Source: Devosia equisanguinis (GTDB lineage Bacteria; Pseudomonadota; Alphaproteobacteria; Rhizobiales; Devosiaceae). From it: 64,000 nucleotides of DNA. A program made the position numbers and the translations under genes. The DNA lies in the NCBI RefSeq assembly GCF_900631955.1, contig NZ_UZWD01000017.1:1-64000 (forward strand). The letters are read 5' to 3'. This document shows, piece after piece, positions 51,912 to 60,254 of this stretch (position 1 is the stretch's first letter; every line of letters starts with the position of its first letter). Below the pieces are notes generated by a model, which saw only the letters and a program-made list of their open reading frames with translations, had not been told where the DNA came from and searched no databases.

Positions 51912-53041
51912 TGGCCGCCTCCCTCGCACCCCGCACCGAGCCGGTGATCCCCAGCATCGACTGCCCCAACCGCGCCTGGACCCGTCAGGCCCTGGTGCTG
52001 CTCGAGGCCGAGGGCCGCCGTTCGGCCGACACGCACCTCATTCCCCTGCCGATCCGGGGTTTTGAGGATACGCCCTTCTATCTCAAGGATGAATCCGCCC
52101 ACCCCACCGGCAGCCTCAAGCATCGCCTGGCGCGTTCGCTCTTCCTCTACGGCATCTGCAATGGCCTCATCCGCAAGGGCACGACGCTGACCGAAGCTTC
52201 GTCCGGCTCCACCGCCGTCAGCGAAGCCTATTACGCGCGCATGCTCGGGCTCGATTTCATCGCCGTCCTCCCCGCGCGCACCAGCCCCAGCAAGATTGCC
52301 GCCATCACTCAGCAGGGCGGCCGGTGCCATCTGGTGGAAGATGGGAGCACCATCTACCAGGTCGCTGCCGATCTGGCGGCCGAGTGCGGCGGCTATTATC
52401 TCGACCAGTTCACCTTCGCCGAGCGTGCCACCGATTGGCGCGGCAACAACAACATCGCCGAATCCATCTTCCGGCAGATGGAAAACGAACCCTTCTGCGT
52501 CCCCAGCTGGGTTGTGATGGGCGCCGGCACCGGTGGCACCGCGGCCACTATCGGCCGCTATATCCGCTATCGCGGTTACAATACCCGCCTCTGCGTCGCC
52601 GATGTCGAGCGCTCCGCTTTCTACGAAGGCTGGCTCGACGCCAATCCCGAAGCCCGTTGTGCTTTGCCCAGCCGCATCGAGGGCGTGGGGCGTCCGCGCG
52701 TCGAAAAATCCTTCATTCCCGGTGTTGTCGACCACATGATCAAGGTGCCCGACACCACCTCGCTGGCCGCCATGCATGTGCTTTCCAAACGCCTCAGTCG
52801 GCGCGTCGGTGGCTCTACGGGCACCAATTTCTACGGCCTCTGCTGGGCTGCCAGCCAGATGCGCCGGGATGGCGCCAAGGGCTCGCTGGTGACGCTGATC
52901 TGCGACAGTGGCGAGCGCTACGCCGACACCTATTACAACCCGGAATGGCTGGCCGAACAAAAACTCGACCTGCGTGCCGATATCGAGCGCATCGAGACCT
53001 TCCTCACGAGCGAGAACGCTCTCCTCGAACCGTCCGACTAA
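51908..53041 (+). CDS. PLP-dependent cysteine synthase/desulfhydrase family protein
   Basis: This 377-aa fold-type II PLP enzyme starts at ATG 51908 (overlap ATGA). The PLP lysine lies in [11 protein letters not shown]; phosphate is bound by [14 protein letters not shown] and the glycine loop [14 protein letters not shown]. The end resembles Cds1-type cysteine desulfhydrases ([13 protein letters not shown]). It could release sulfide and pyruvate from cysteine, or make cysteine. As last gene of the operon after a Dug3-like amidase, cysteine breakdown is the likelier role. Confidence 0.84.
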   Translation: MMAASLAPRTEPVIPSIDCPNRAWTRQALVLLEAEGRRSADTHLIPLPIRGFEDTPFYLKDESAHPTGSLKHRLARSLFLYGICNGLIRKGTTLTEASSGSTAVSEAYYARMLGLDFIAVLPARTSPSKIAAITQQGGRCHLVEDGSTIYQVAADLAAECGGYYLDQFTFAERATDWRGNNNIAESIFRQMENEPFCVPSWVVMGAGTGGTAATIGRYIRYRGYNTRLCVADVERSAFYEGWLDANPEARCALPSRIEGVGRPRVEKSFIPGVVDHMIKVPDTTSLAAMHVLSKRLSRRVGGSTGTNFYGLCWAASQMRRDGAKGSLVTLICDSGERYADTYYNPEWLAEQKLDLRADIERIETFLTSENALLEPSD

Positions 53042-53076
53042 GCCATGGGCGCCATACGGCGCGCCCGCGACAAACG

Positions 53077-54003
53077 TTAGCCGATGACGCTGCGAATGGT
53101 TTCGATCGGCAGTTCGTGGAAGGTCTGCGTGTAATAGGCCGCGAAGCGCCCAAGGTGGAAAAAGCCGTTTTCCATGGCGATCTGCGCTACACCCTTACGC
53201 GCCTCCTCCGGCCGCAGCATGGCACGTCGCGCCTGATCGAGGCGGTGCCGGCGCAGCCAGATCAGGGGGCTTATGCCGACGGCCTGGATGAAGGCGCTGC
53301 GCACCACATGTTCGGGCAGGTCGATGGCTCTGGCCAGCTCGGCCACGCTCAAAGGCCCATGCGACTTGGCCTCGATGACCTTGCGCGCCTTGCGCACCAC
53401 GGCATGCGCATAGCTCTCGGTCAGCGGCTTGTGGTCCATGCTCGAGAGAAAGGTGCACAGGTCTGAGACTCGGTCGACGATGAAATCGGGCAGGACCGTG
53501 CCGAATTCGCGCGGTGATCGGCGCATGCCCTCCGGCGCCATCGACATCATCGAGGCGATCCAGCTGCTCATCTCATGCGCGCCGGGATAGGCCTCGATGC
53601 TGCAAAGCGGCCCGGTGCGCCGCCGGTCGAGACCGGGCAGGTCCTTTTCGTCGAGGGTGACGAAATAGCCCTGCGTGGTTTCGGAGGTGACCACATTGAT
53701 CTCGTGTCCGCCCATATGCAGAAAGCCGGGCCCCTCACGCTTGGCGCCGTTGATGCGGCTGTCCACCGCAGGTGCCGGCAGCACCAGCACCACCTTTCCG
53801 GCTGGCGGCGCCGTGGTTTCGGCCACGCTGACATTGAGCCGCTCTTCCCAGATACTGACGCGCCCCAGCTCCATGCGCACCACCGTGCCCTCGAAACGGC
53901 CGGCTCCCATCTGCGTATAGCGCTGGTCCCAGCCCAAAAGCCCGCGTTCCTGTTCGGATGCGTCGGCAAAGGCATTGATGGAGAAGCTGGGCAGCGTTCG
54001 CAA
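53077..54003 (-). CDS. AraC family transcriptional regulator
   Basis: This 308-aa regulator has a C-terminal AraC double HTH (LSVAELARAIDLPEHVVRSAF and VAQIAMENGFFHLGRFAAYY) and an N-terminal sensor domain. Layout and length recall FeaR, the activator of aromatic-amine oxidation. It is divergent from the amine dehydrogenase cluster, sharing a 142-nt promoter region with a nested dyad at 54058-54092. It probably activates that cluster in response to an amine or aldehyde. Confidence 0.84.
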   Translation of the reverse strand: MRTLPSFSINAFADASEQERGLLGWDQRYTQMGAGRFEGTVVRMELGRVSIWEERLNVSVAETTAPPAGKVVLVLPAPAVDSRINGAKREGPGFLHMGGHEINVVTSETTQGYFVTLDEKDLPGLDRRRTGPLCSIEAYPGAHEMSSWIASMMSMAPEGMRRSPREFGTVLPDFIVDRVSDLCTFLSSMDHKPLTESYAHAVVRKARKVIEAKSHGPLSVAELARAIDLPEHVVRSAFIQAVGISPLIWLRRHRLDQARRAMLRPEEARKGVAQIAMENGFFHLGRFAAYYTQTFHELPIETIRSVIG

Positions 54004-54057
54004 AGGTTCACCCCTGGACAGCCGACTCCTACATTGCGATCAAAAATACGGCAACAG

Positions 54058-54092
54058 AAAAGATAGCCTAAAAAATAGGCGAAATATCTTTT
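54058..54092. promoter_or_regulatory. Nested dyad in the amine dehydrogenase promoter region
   Basis: The outer arms AAAAGATA (54058-54065) and TATCTTTT (54085-54092) and the inner arms GCCTA (54066-54070) and TAGGC (54076-54080) are perfect inverted pairs around a run of five A. It lies between the AraC regulator and the dehydrogenase large-subunit gene. Confidence 0.55.
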
Positions 54093-54145
54093 GGATTCGG
54101 ATTTCGCCGGTCCGCTCGCGCTGTTGAGGTGCCAACTCCGCGACC

Positions 54146-55321
54146 ATGGAGATGGCAATGGCCAATACATTTTCGGTTCTGACCTGCTCGGCTTTGCTCG
54201 CCGCCCAGCTTGCAGCGCCCGTGAGCGTCCTCGCCCAGGACGACACTTTCGTGCCCGAAACCCTCACGGCCAGGGAGCGGCTCGATCCCGGCCCCAAGGT
54301 GTTCGTCAACGTGCAGAACTGGGGCGGCGGGCCGAGCTTCGTGCGGATCTATTCCGCCGATGACCTCACCATTCAGGGTACGGCCGACGCTGGCGCCCAG
54401 AGCCATTTCGCCATCTCCGGTGACGGCAAGACAATCTACATCGCCTCCGGCTTTTACAGTCGCCTGAGCTCGGGCACGGCCGAGCATGTGGTGCGCATTT
54501 TCGACACCGACACCGCCACCCTGATCAAGGAAATCCAGCTTCCGGTGAAGGTGTCGCAATATACCGACGATGCCGCCCTCATGCAGCTCAGCAGCGATGA
54601 GAAATACCTCTATGTTCAGAATGCCACGCCTGCGACCTCGGTGACCGTGGTCGATCTGGAACTGGGCGAAGTTGTCCAGGAAGTGCCATCGCCGGGTTGC
54701 TTCGGCATCTATCCGAGCCTGGAAGGCCACGCCTATTCCACCATTTGCGGCGACGGCACCTTCACCACCATGACGCTGAGCGCCGATGGCAAGAGCTTCG
54801 AATCCAAGAAGAGCGCGCCGGTCTTCGACCCCGAGGAAGACCCGATCTACCTCTCCTTCGATCGCGCCGGCAGCGACTTGCTTTTCATTTCCTATAAGGG
54901 CGTGGTCCATCGCGTGGCCGATGCCGATGGCGTCATCACCGAGGTTTCCACCACCCCCATCACCGAAGGTGTCGAGGGCGACTGGGGCACTTCGGGCTAC
55001 ACCGTGGTCAGCTATAACGAGCCCAACGGCATTCTCTTCGTGCCCATGGCCTCGGGTCGCCACGACGGCTCCCATTATCACGACGCCGAGGAAATCTGGG
55101 CCTACGACCTGGTCAACAGCAAGCTGCTCTATCGCACGCCGGTCGAGGGCATCACTTCGGTGATCACCACCGATGAGGCCGTTCCCACCCTCTATGCGCT
55201 CGATATCGGTGGCGGCAAGGTCATCAAGTTCGAGGTTGATCCCGAAGCCAAGTTCGCTGCCAAGAAGGTTGCCGAACACGCCACCAAGGGCTTCACCACC
55301 ACGCTGGCGGCCCGCCAATGA
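54146..55321 (+). CDS. aauB: TTQ amine dehydrogenase large subunit (AauB/MauB)
   Basis: This 391-aa periplasmic protein has a signal peptide ending VLAQ (starts at 54146, 54152 or 54158; the last has GGAG 8 nt upstream). The rest is a seven-bladed propeller with repeated Y-V/YIAS-type strands, matching the heavy chain of methylamine/aromatic amine dehydrogenase. It binds the light chain carrying the tryptophan tryptophylquinone cofactor. It overlaps mauE by 4 nt. Aromatic versus methylamine type cannot be decided from this subunit alone. Confidence 0.85.
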   Translation: MEMAMANTFSVLTCSALLAAQLAAPVSVLAQDDTFVPETLTARERLDPGPKVFVNVQNWGGGPSFVRIYSADDLTIQGTADAGAQSHFAISGDGKTIYIASGFYSRLSSGTAEHVVRIFDTDTATLIKEIQLPVKVSQYTDDAALMQLSSDEKYLYVQNATPATSVTVVDLELGEVVQEVPSPGCFGIYPSLEGHAYSTICGDGTFTTMTLSADGKSFESKKSAPVFDPEEDPIYLSFDRAGSDLLFISYKGVVHRVADADGVITEVSTTPITEGVEGDWGTSGYTVVSYNEPNGILFVPMASGRHDGSHYHDAEEIWAYDLVNSKLLYRTPVEGITSVITTDEAVPTLYALDIGGGKVIKFEVDPEAKFAAKKVAEHATKGFTTTLAARQ

Positions 55322-55851
55322 CCGACGCGGACATGTTTTCCCTGCTGGCGGCGGCACTGACGGTTTTCGTCAGCCTGATCTTTGCCCGCGCCGCCTGGCA
55401 CAAGCTGAGCGAATTCACCGAATTCACCGGCTTCGTTGCCGACTACCAGCTCTTGCCGGAGCGCCTCGTTGTCCCGGCATCCTGGGCCATCGTCGCCGCC
55501 GAAACCGCCAGTGTCGCCCTGCAACTGGTGCCCGGTGGGCGCCTCCTTGGCCTCGGCATCGCAGTCATGATGCTGCTCGCCTATGCCGGTGCCATGGCCG
55601 TCAATATCCGTCGCGGACGCACGGCGATCGAATGCGGCTGCGGTGGCGCGGTGCAGCCGCTGTCCTGGTCGCTGGTGGTGCGCAACGCCATCCTCGCCAC
55701 CATGGGCCTGGTTGCTATCGCCATGCCGCTTGGCCCGATGAGCGCCCCCGACGCCATCGCCGCCATCGGTGCCGGCTTCGCCCTTTGGGTGGGGTTCCTC
55801 CTCATCGAACAGATCCTCTCCAACGCCTCAATTGCCCGGCTCACCCGCTGA
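55318..55851 (+). CDS. mauE: Methylamine utilisation protein MauE
   Basis: This 177-aa membrane protein with about four to five helices belongs to the MauE/DoxX-like family. It has the conserved CGCGG segment (IECGCGGAVQPLSW), which fits a role with MauD in disulfide formation and folding of the cysteine-rich light chain. It overlaps aauB by 4 nt and is 22 nt upstream of mauD. Confidence 0.85.
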   Translation: MTDADMFSLLAAALTVFVSLIFARAAWHKLSEFTEFTGFVADYQLLPERLVVPASWAIVAAETASVALQLVPGGRLLGLGIAVMMLLAYAGAMAVNIRRGRTAIECGCGGAVQPLSWSLVVRNAILATMGLVAIAMPLGPMSAPDAIAAIGAGFALWVGFLLIEQILSNASIARLTR

Positions 55852-55873
55852 CGCCGCCACGGAGTTCTCAATC

Positions 55874-56473
55874 ATGACACTCGTCATTTTCGCTCTCGCC
55901 GTTCTTTTCGTCATGGTCATCGCGCTGACCGTCGGCCTGCTCGCCCTCGGCCGGCAGGTGGGGATCCTGTTCGAACGCGTCTCGCCCATGGGGGCGCTGG
56001 TCAACGATTCCGGCCCCGAAGTGGGCCAGATGACCCCGCTCTTCAGCCTCCCCAGCCTCACCGGCGGTATGGTCAATATCGGGCCTAAGCCGGGCAAGGC
56101 GACGCTGGTCTTCTTCCTGTCGCCCACCTGCCCAGTTTGCAAAAAACTGCTGCCGATCATCGAGTCCGTCCGCAAAGCGGAATCGAGCTGGCTCGATGTC
56201 GTGCTCGCAAGCGATGGCCAGAAGGCGCAACACGAGCGATTCATCGAAACGGCCAGGCTCGCCGATTACCCCTATGTGGTCTCGACTGAACTTGGCCTGG
56301 CCTATCGCGTCGCCCGACTGCCCTACGCCGTGCTGTTCGACCAGCACGGTACTATCCGCGCCAAGGGCCTGATCAACAGCCGCGAGCAGTTCGACAGCCT
56401 CTTCAACGCCTATGACATGAAGGTTGCCTCGATCCAGTCCTACATCGATCAGCAGTCGGCGGTTCAGCACTAG
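55874..56473 (+). CDS. mauD: Methylamine dehydrogenase accessory protein MauD (thioredoxin-like)
   Basis: This 199-aa protein starts at ATG 55874 after GGAG; the longer frame is inside mauE. It has an N-terminal membrane anchor (VIFALAVLFVMVIALTVGLL) and a periplasmic thioredoxin fold with active site CPVC (SPTCPVCKKLLP). It assists oxidation or isomerisation of disulfides in the light chain. Length is normal for MauD. Confidence 0.88.
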   Translation: MTLVIFALAVLFVMVIALTVGLLALGRQVGILFERVSPMGALVNDSGPEVGQMTPLFSLPSLTGGMVNIGPKPGKATLVFFLSPTCPVCKKLLPIIESVRKAESSWLDVVLASDGQKAQHERFIETARLADYPYVVSTELGLAYRVARLPYAVLFDQHGTIRAKGLINSREQFDSLFNAYDMKVASIQSYIDQQSAVQH

Positions 56474-56501
56474 TTCCCGAACACACTTTAGGAGAGCCGC
56501 T

Positions 56502-57041
56502 ATGGCAAAACTGATGGAACGACTTTTCACCTGGATGGACGATGCGGCCGAAAGCCGGACCCGCGACATCGCCCACCGCGCCGGCCGCCGCAGTTTCCTG
56601 CAAAAGGCCGGCTGGGCTCTGGTCGGCGGTGCCGTCCTGCCCATGCTGCCCTATGACAATTCCAACGGTGTCGCCTATGCCCGCGGTCTTGGCGAACCGG
56701 ATGAACTGCCCGAAGATTGCGAATATTGGCGCTACTGTTCGCTGCACGGCTCGCTCTGCAGCCAGTGCGGCGGCTCGGTCACCCAGTGTCCGCCCGGCAC
56801 CCAGCCCTCTAAGGTCGCCTGGGTCGGCACCTGCCGCAATCCCAACGACGACAAGGATTATCTCGTCTCCTACAACGACTGCTGCGGCAAGGGCGGCGGT
56901 TGTGGCGACGGCTGCTCGCGCCAGGAAGGCGATCGGCCCGGCTACCTCATGGGTCTCGCCAGCGAATCCAGCTGGTGCCAGGCCAATGACAACAAGGGTA
57001 TCCATTGCACCGTTGCCATCGTCGTGGGTCTGGCCGAATGA
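56502..57041 (+). CDS. aauA: TTQ amine dehydrogenase light chain (AauA/MauA)
   Basis: This 179-aa precursor starts at ATG 56502 after AGGAG and has a twin-arginine leader (GRRSFLQKAGWALVGG). The mature part has 12 cysteines. By a constant offset of 50 from methylamine dehydrogenase numbering, the TTQ tryptophans are W107 and W158, and the catalytic-base Asp76 is D126 (YNDCC). The residue equivalent to Asp32 is His82 (CSLHGSLC), an unusual change. YNDCCG and the C-terminal GIHCTVAIVVGLAE look more like the aromatic amine dehydrogenase, from memory. It oxidises primary amines in the periplasm. Confidence 0.9.
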   Translation: MAKLMERLFTWMDDAAESRTRDIAHRAGRRSFLQKAGWALVGGAVLPMLPYDNSNGVAYARGLGEPDELPEDCEYWRYCSLHGSLCSQCGGSVTQCPPGTQPSKVAWVGTCRNPNDDKDYLVSYNDCCGKGGGCGDGCSRQEGDRPGYLMGLASESSWCQANDNKGIHCTVAIVVGLAE

Positions 57042-57481
57042 AGCTTGGGACTTTCTCCGTCCTCGTGCTGGCGCTCCTCGGAGCGCCGGCCATGGCCGGC
57101 GAAGCAGGGGAAACTCTCTTCGTCGACAGCTGCAGCGGCTGCCACCAGCTCGCCGGTGCCGGCCAGGCCGGGCTCGCCCCGCCGCTCACCGACAAGGCGT
57201 TGTGGACCGGTCTTGGGCCGCGCGGCACCGACTACATCGCCGGGGTGATGATGGGCGGGCTCACCGGCACCATCACTGCCGCGGGGCAAAAGTATATCGG
57301 CCTTGCAATGCCCCCGCAGGACTGGATGACCGACGAGGAAATGCAGGCGGTCGCCGACTACGTCCTCAACGATCTCAACGGCCTTGGCCTCGACATCCCC
57401 GTCGAAACCTTCGCGGCATTGCGCCAGGCACCGCCGTCCCATTCCGCGCTGCGCGCGCTGCGCAAGGAGGCCATTCCATGA
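57038..57481 (+). CDS. Small periplasmic c-type cytochrome of amine dehydrogenase cluster (1)
   Basis: This 147-aa protein starts at ATG 57038, overlapping aauA by 4 nt, with a signal peptide ending AMAG. A single haem site CSGCH lies at about residues 32-36, and MPPQDWM offers a possible Met ligand. It could accept electrons from the TTQ enzyme or help cofactor maturation. It overlaps the next cytochrome gene by 4 nt. Confidence 0.84.
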   Translation: MKLGTFSVLVLALLGAPAMAGEAGETLFVDSCSGCHQLAGAGQAGLAPPLTDKALWTGLGPRGTDYIAGVMMGGLTGTITAAGQKYIGLAMPPQDWMTDEEMQAVADYVLNDLNGLGLDIPVETFAALRQAPPSHSALRALRKEAIP

Positions 57482-57921
57482 TCGTCCGCTCCGCCCTGGC
57501 CGTCCTCCTCCTCGCCTGCGCGCCCGCCCTTGGGGCCGAGCGATCGGCGCCGGTCAATTATGTGCTGCGCTGTCTGGGTTGCCATCTGCAGGACGGCACC
57601 GGCCTGCCTGCCGCCGGTATTCCTGATTTCGTCGGCATGGTCGGCGTCTTCACCGGCAACGAGGAGGCGCGCCGCTATCTGCTGCATGTCCCCGGCGTGA
57701 TCAATTCCGGCCTCAGCGACAACGAGACCGCCGCGCTGCTGAACTATATCATGGACACCTATGCCGGTGACTCGATGCCCGATGGCGTGGAGCCCTTCAC
57801 CGCCGAGGAGGTGGGGGTGCTCAAGGCGCAGGATGTGGGCAATGTCGTCGCCTATCGTCGGCGTATCGCCGCGGCGCTCGAGGCAGAAGGCTATGTGGTT
57901 GCCGACTATCCCTGGCCTTGA
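57478..57921 (+). CDS. Small periplasmic c-type cytochrome-like protein of amine dehydrogenase cluster (2)
   Basis: This 147-aa protein starts at ATG 57478 with a signal peptide ending ALGAE and has one haem motif CLGCH near residues 32-36. The distal ligand is not obvious. It is the last gene of the amine dehydrogenase operon. Aromatic-amine dehydrogenase clusters are recalled to carry similar small haem proteins downstream of aauA; a role in TTQ formation or electron transfer is inferred. No di-haem MauG-like gene is in the window. Confidence 0.78.
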   Translation: MIVRSALAVLLLACAPALGAERSAPVNYVLRCLGCHLQDGTGLPAAGIPDFVGMVGVFTGNEEARRYLLHVPGVINSGLSDNETAALLNYIMDTYAGDSMPDGVEPFTAEEVGVLKAQDVGNVVAYRRRIAAALEAEGYVVADYPWP

Positions 57922-57933
57922 GGCAGTATCCGC

Positions 57934-58704
57934 CTAGTTCTTGGCGATCAGGTCCCAGCGGTTCTGCTGGGTCAGCATGGCGCGGACATAGAGCATGTTC
58001 GATTCCACCTGGTCGGGCGGCAGTTCGGCGGCATAGATCGCCTTGGCCTCGCCGAACCGGCCCTGCAGGCCGACGATCAGTGCCAGGTTCTGCCGCGTCT
58101 GGCTGGTGGCGCCGCGCATCTGCACCGCACGGCGGAGATGCTTCTCTGCCGTTACCAGATCGTTCGACATGGCATAGGAGAGGCCCATATTGGTCTCGAT
58201 CGAGGCCTCGCCGGGCGCCATCACCGCCGCCTGGGCATAGAGCGCGCGGGCCTGGTCGTTCTGGCCCATCTGGTCCAGCGTCGCGCCCTTGACCATTAGC
58301 GCGTTCCAGTCCGGCGCATCGGGGCGGATGACGCCGTCGAGCACGCCCAGCGACTGGTCGAAGCGTCCATTGGCGGTCAGAGCCTTGGCATAGGCGATGC
58401 GGATTTCGACATCGTTGGGGCTGTAGGTGATGGCCTGTTCCAGCGCGGCGGCAGCCTGGCCCGACTGGCCAGCGGCACGCAAGGCGGCGGCATAATTGAT
58501 CACCACATTGCGGTCGCGCGGATTGCGGCGATAGCGCTCGGTCAGCTCCGCCAGCGAGCTCTGGCCCTGGCTGGCGGCTATGCCGCCATGATCGGTATTG
58601 CCCAGCTGCCCGCGATTGGAGGCGCAGGCGCTCAGGGCCAGCGCCGCAATGCCTGCCAGAAGCAGGGGGCGCACCACCTTTGCGAGCGAGGACAATCTGG
58701 ACAC
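57934..58704 (-). CDS. TPR-repeat lipoprotein (TadD-like)
   Basis: This 256-aa protein starts at GTG 58704 after CGGAG; a longer frame has no support. A lipoprotein signal ends LSACAS, so it is lipid-anchored. About five tetratricopeptide repeats follow, with 'Y-A-x-A-L-x-x-x-G' consensus (INYAAALRAAGQSGQA, AYAKALTANGRFDQ, GLSYAMSNDLVTA). It resembles TadD of Flp pilus assembly, but no other tad genes are adjacent. It is convergent with the cytochrome gene (12-nt gap). Confidence 0.75.
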   Translation of the reverse strand: MSRLSSLAKVVRPLLLAGIAALALSACASNRGQLGNTDHGGIAASQGQSSLAELTERYRRNPRDRNVVINYAAALRAAGQSGQAAAALEQAITYSPNDVEIRIAYAKALTANGRFDQSLGVLDGVIRPDAPDWNALMVKGATLDQMGQNDQARALYAQAAVMAPGEASIETNMGLSYAMSNDLVTAEKHLRRAVQMRGATSQTRQNLALIVGLQGRFGEAKAIYAAELPPDQVESNMLYVRAMLTQQNRWDLIAKN

Positions 58705-58843
58705 GGCACACTCCGAAACGGGCCTTCCGCCCTTCCGCAGCAATAGATCATTAACCCTAACACCCGGTTAAGGCGCCCTGGCTTGCATTGCGCCCAACGC
58801 GTGCCAGAGGATAGAAACAGACCCACTATTACCGGAGTCGCCC

Positions 58844-60193
58844 ATGTCCATATCCGCCCCGCTTCCCCTCATCTGCGTTGCCGAGAATGGGCTCGATGCC
58901 GCTGGCCTCGACCCGGTCCAGCGCGCCTGGGCCGACCAGCATGGTTTTGCCGGCCAGCGCGGCAAGCTGCTGGCGGTGCCCGGCGCCCAAGGGGCCATCG
59001 GCGCCTGGATGTTCGGCATGGGCGGGGATGCCAGGCGCAACCCGCTGCTCACCGGCCTTGCCGCTGCAGGCTTGCCCGAGGGGCACTATACGCTCGCCGG
59101 TGCATTCGGTGATCCGACCCTGGCCGCCATTGGCTTCCGCCTCGGCGCCTATCGCTTCGATCGCTATCGCGAGGCCAAGCCGGTCCCCAACATCGCGCTG
59201 CCCGAGGGCGCCGATGCGGACGAGGTCGAGCGGCAGGTTGTCGCCGCCACTCTGGCACGCGATCTCATCAATACCCCTGCCAATGATCTGGGCCCGGACG
59301 CGCTCGAGCAGGTGGCTCGGGAGTTCGCCGCCAGCCGCGGCATGGCCATTTCTGTCACTTCGGGCGACGACCTGTTGGCCCAAAACTTCCCGCTCATCCA
59401 TGCCGTCGGCCGCGCCAGCGCCCAGGCCCCGCGCCTCGTCGATCTCACCTGGGGCGACCCCAGCCATCCCAAGGTGACGCTGGTGGGCAAAGGGGTCACC
59501 TTCGACACTGGTGGCCTCGACATCAAGAGCGCCGCCGGCATGCTGATGATGAAAAAGGACATGGGCGGCGCGGCAAACATTCTGGGCCTGGCGCATACCG
59601 TGGTCTCGGCCGCTCTGCCGGTGCGCCTGCGCGTGCTGCTGCCCATTGTCGAAAACGCCATTGCCGGCAGCGCTTTCCGCCCCGGCGATGTCATCCGCTC
59701 GCGAAAAGGCCTCACAGTCGAGATCGGCAATACCGACGCCGAAGGCCGGCTCATTCTCGCCGATGCGCTGGCTCTGGCCGATGAGGAGGCGCCTGAATTG
59801 CTCGTCGATATGGCGACCCTCACCGGCGCCGCCCGCGTCGCCCTCGGCCCGGAACTGCCGCCGGTCTATGCCACCGACGACGCCATTGCCCGCGATCTGG
59901 CCGCTCTCGGCCTTGCCGCGGAAGACCCGCTCTGGCCCATGCCGCTCTGGGCCCCTTATGACGGCCAGCTGAGTTCCAAGATCGCCGACATCAACAATAC
60001 TGGTTCGGGCGGCTATGCCGGCTCAGTCACCGCTGCCCTCTTCCTCAAGCGCTTCGTTGCCGAGGCCAAGGCCTGGGTGCATCTCGATATTTTCGGCTGG
60101 GCCCCTGAAGCCCGGCCGGGGCGCCCAGTGGGGGCGACCGATCAGGGCATTCGTGCTGTCTATGGCCTGCTGCGTCAACGTTACGGCGCCTGA
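58844..60193 (+). CDS. Leucyl aminopeptidase family protein (M17)
   Basis: This 449-aa metallo-aminopeptidase has VGKGVTFDTGGLDIKSA, MKKDMGGAANILG and the family signature NTDAEGRLILADAL, with Asp/Glu/Lys ligands for two metal ions. Length is typical of the shorter M17 proteins. It acts in the cytoplasm on peptide N-termini. It is not part of a visible operon. Confidence 0.88.
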   Translation: MSISAPLPLICVAENGLDAAGLDPVQRAWADQHGFAGQRGKLLAVPGAQGAIGAWMFGMGGDARRNPLLTGLAAAGLPEGHYTLAGAFGDPTLAAIGFRLGAYRFDRYREAKPVPNIALPEGADADEVERQVVAATLARDLINTPANDLGPDALEQVAREFAASRGMAISVTSGDDLLAQNFPLIHAVGRASAQAPRLVDLTWGDPSHPKVTLVGKGVTFDTGGLDIKSAAGMLMMKKDMGGAANILGLAHTVVSAALPVRLRVLLPIVENAIAGSAFRPGDVIRSRKGLTVEIGNTDAEGRLILADALALADEEAPELLVDMATLTGAARVALGPELPPVYATDDAIARDLAALGLAAEDPLWPMPLWAPYDGQLSSKIADINNTGSGGYAGSVTAALFLKRFVAEAKAWVHLDIFGWAPEARPGRPVGATDQGIRAVYGLLRQRYGA

Positions 60194-60254
60194 AACAATA
60201 TAGTTGACTTGCGCAAACATTTGATTGATTTCTTCAAGCAAATGGAGATGCGTA

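Noticed and set aside
53046..53067. G/C-rich imperfect stem between the PLP enzyme and AraC genes
   Set aside because: It resembles a terminator but the stem is bulged and no T-run follows, so it was not annotated.
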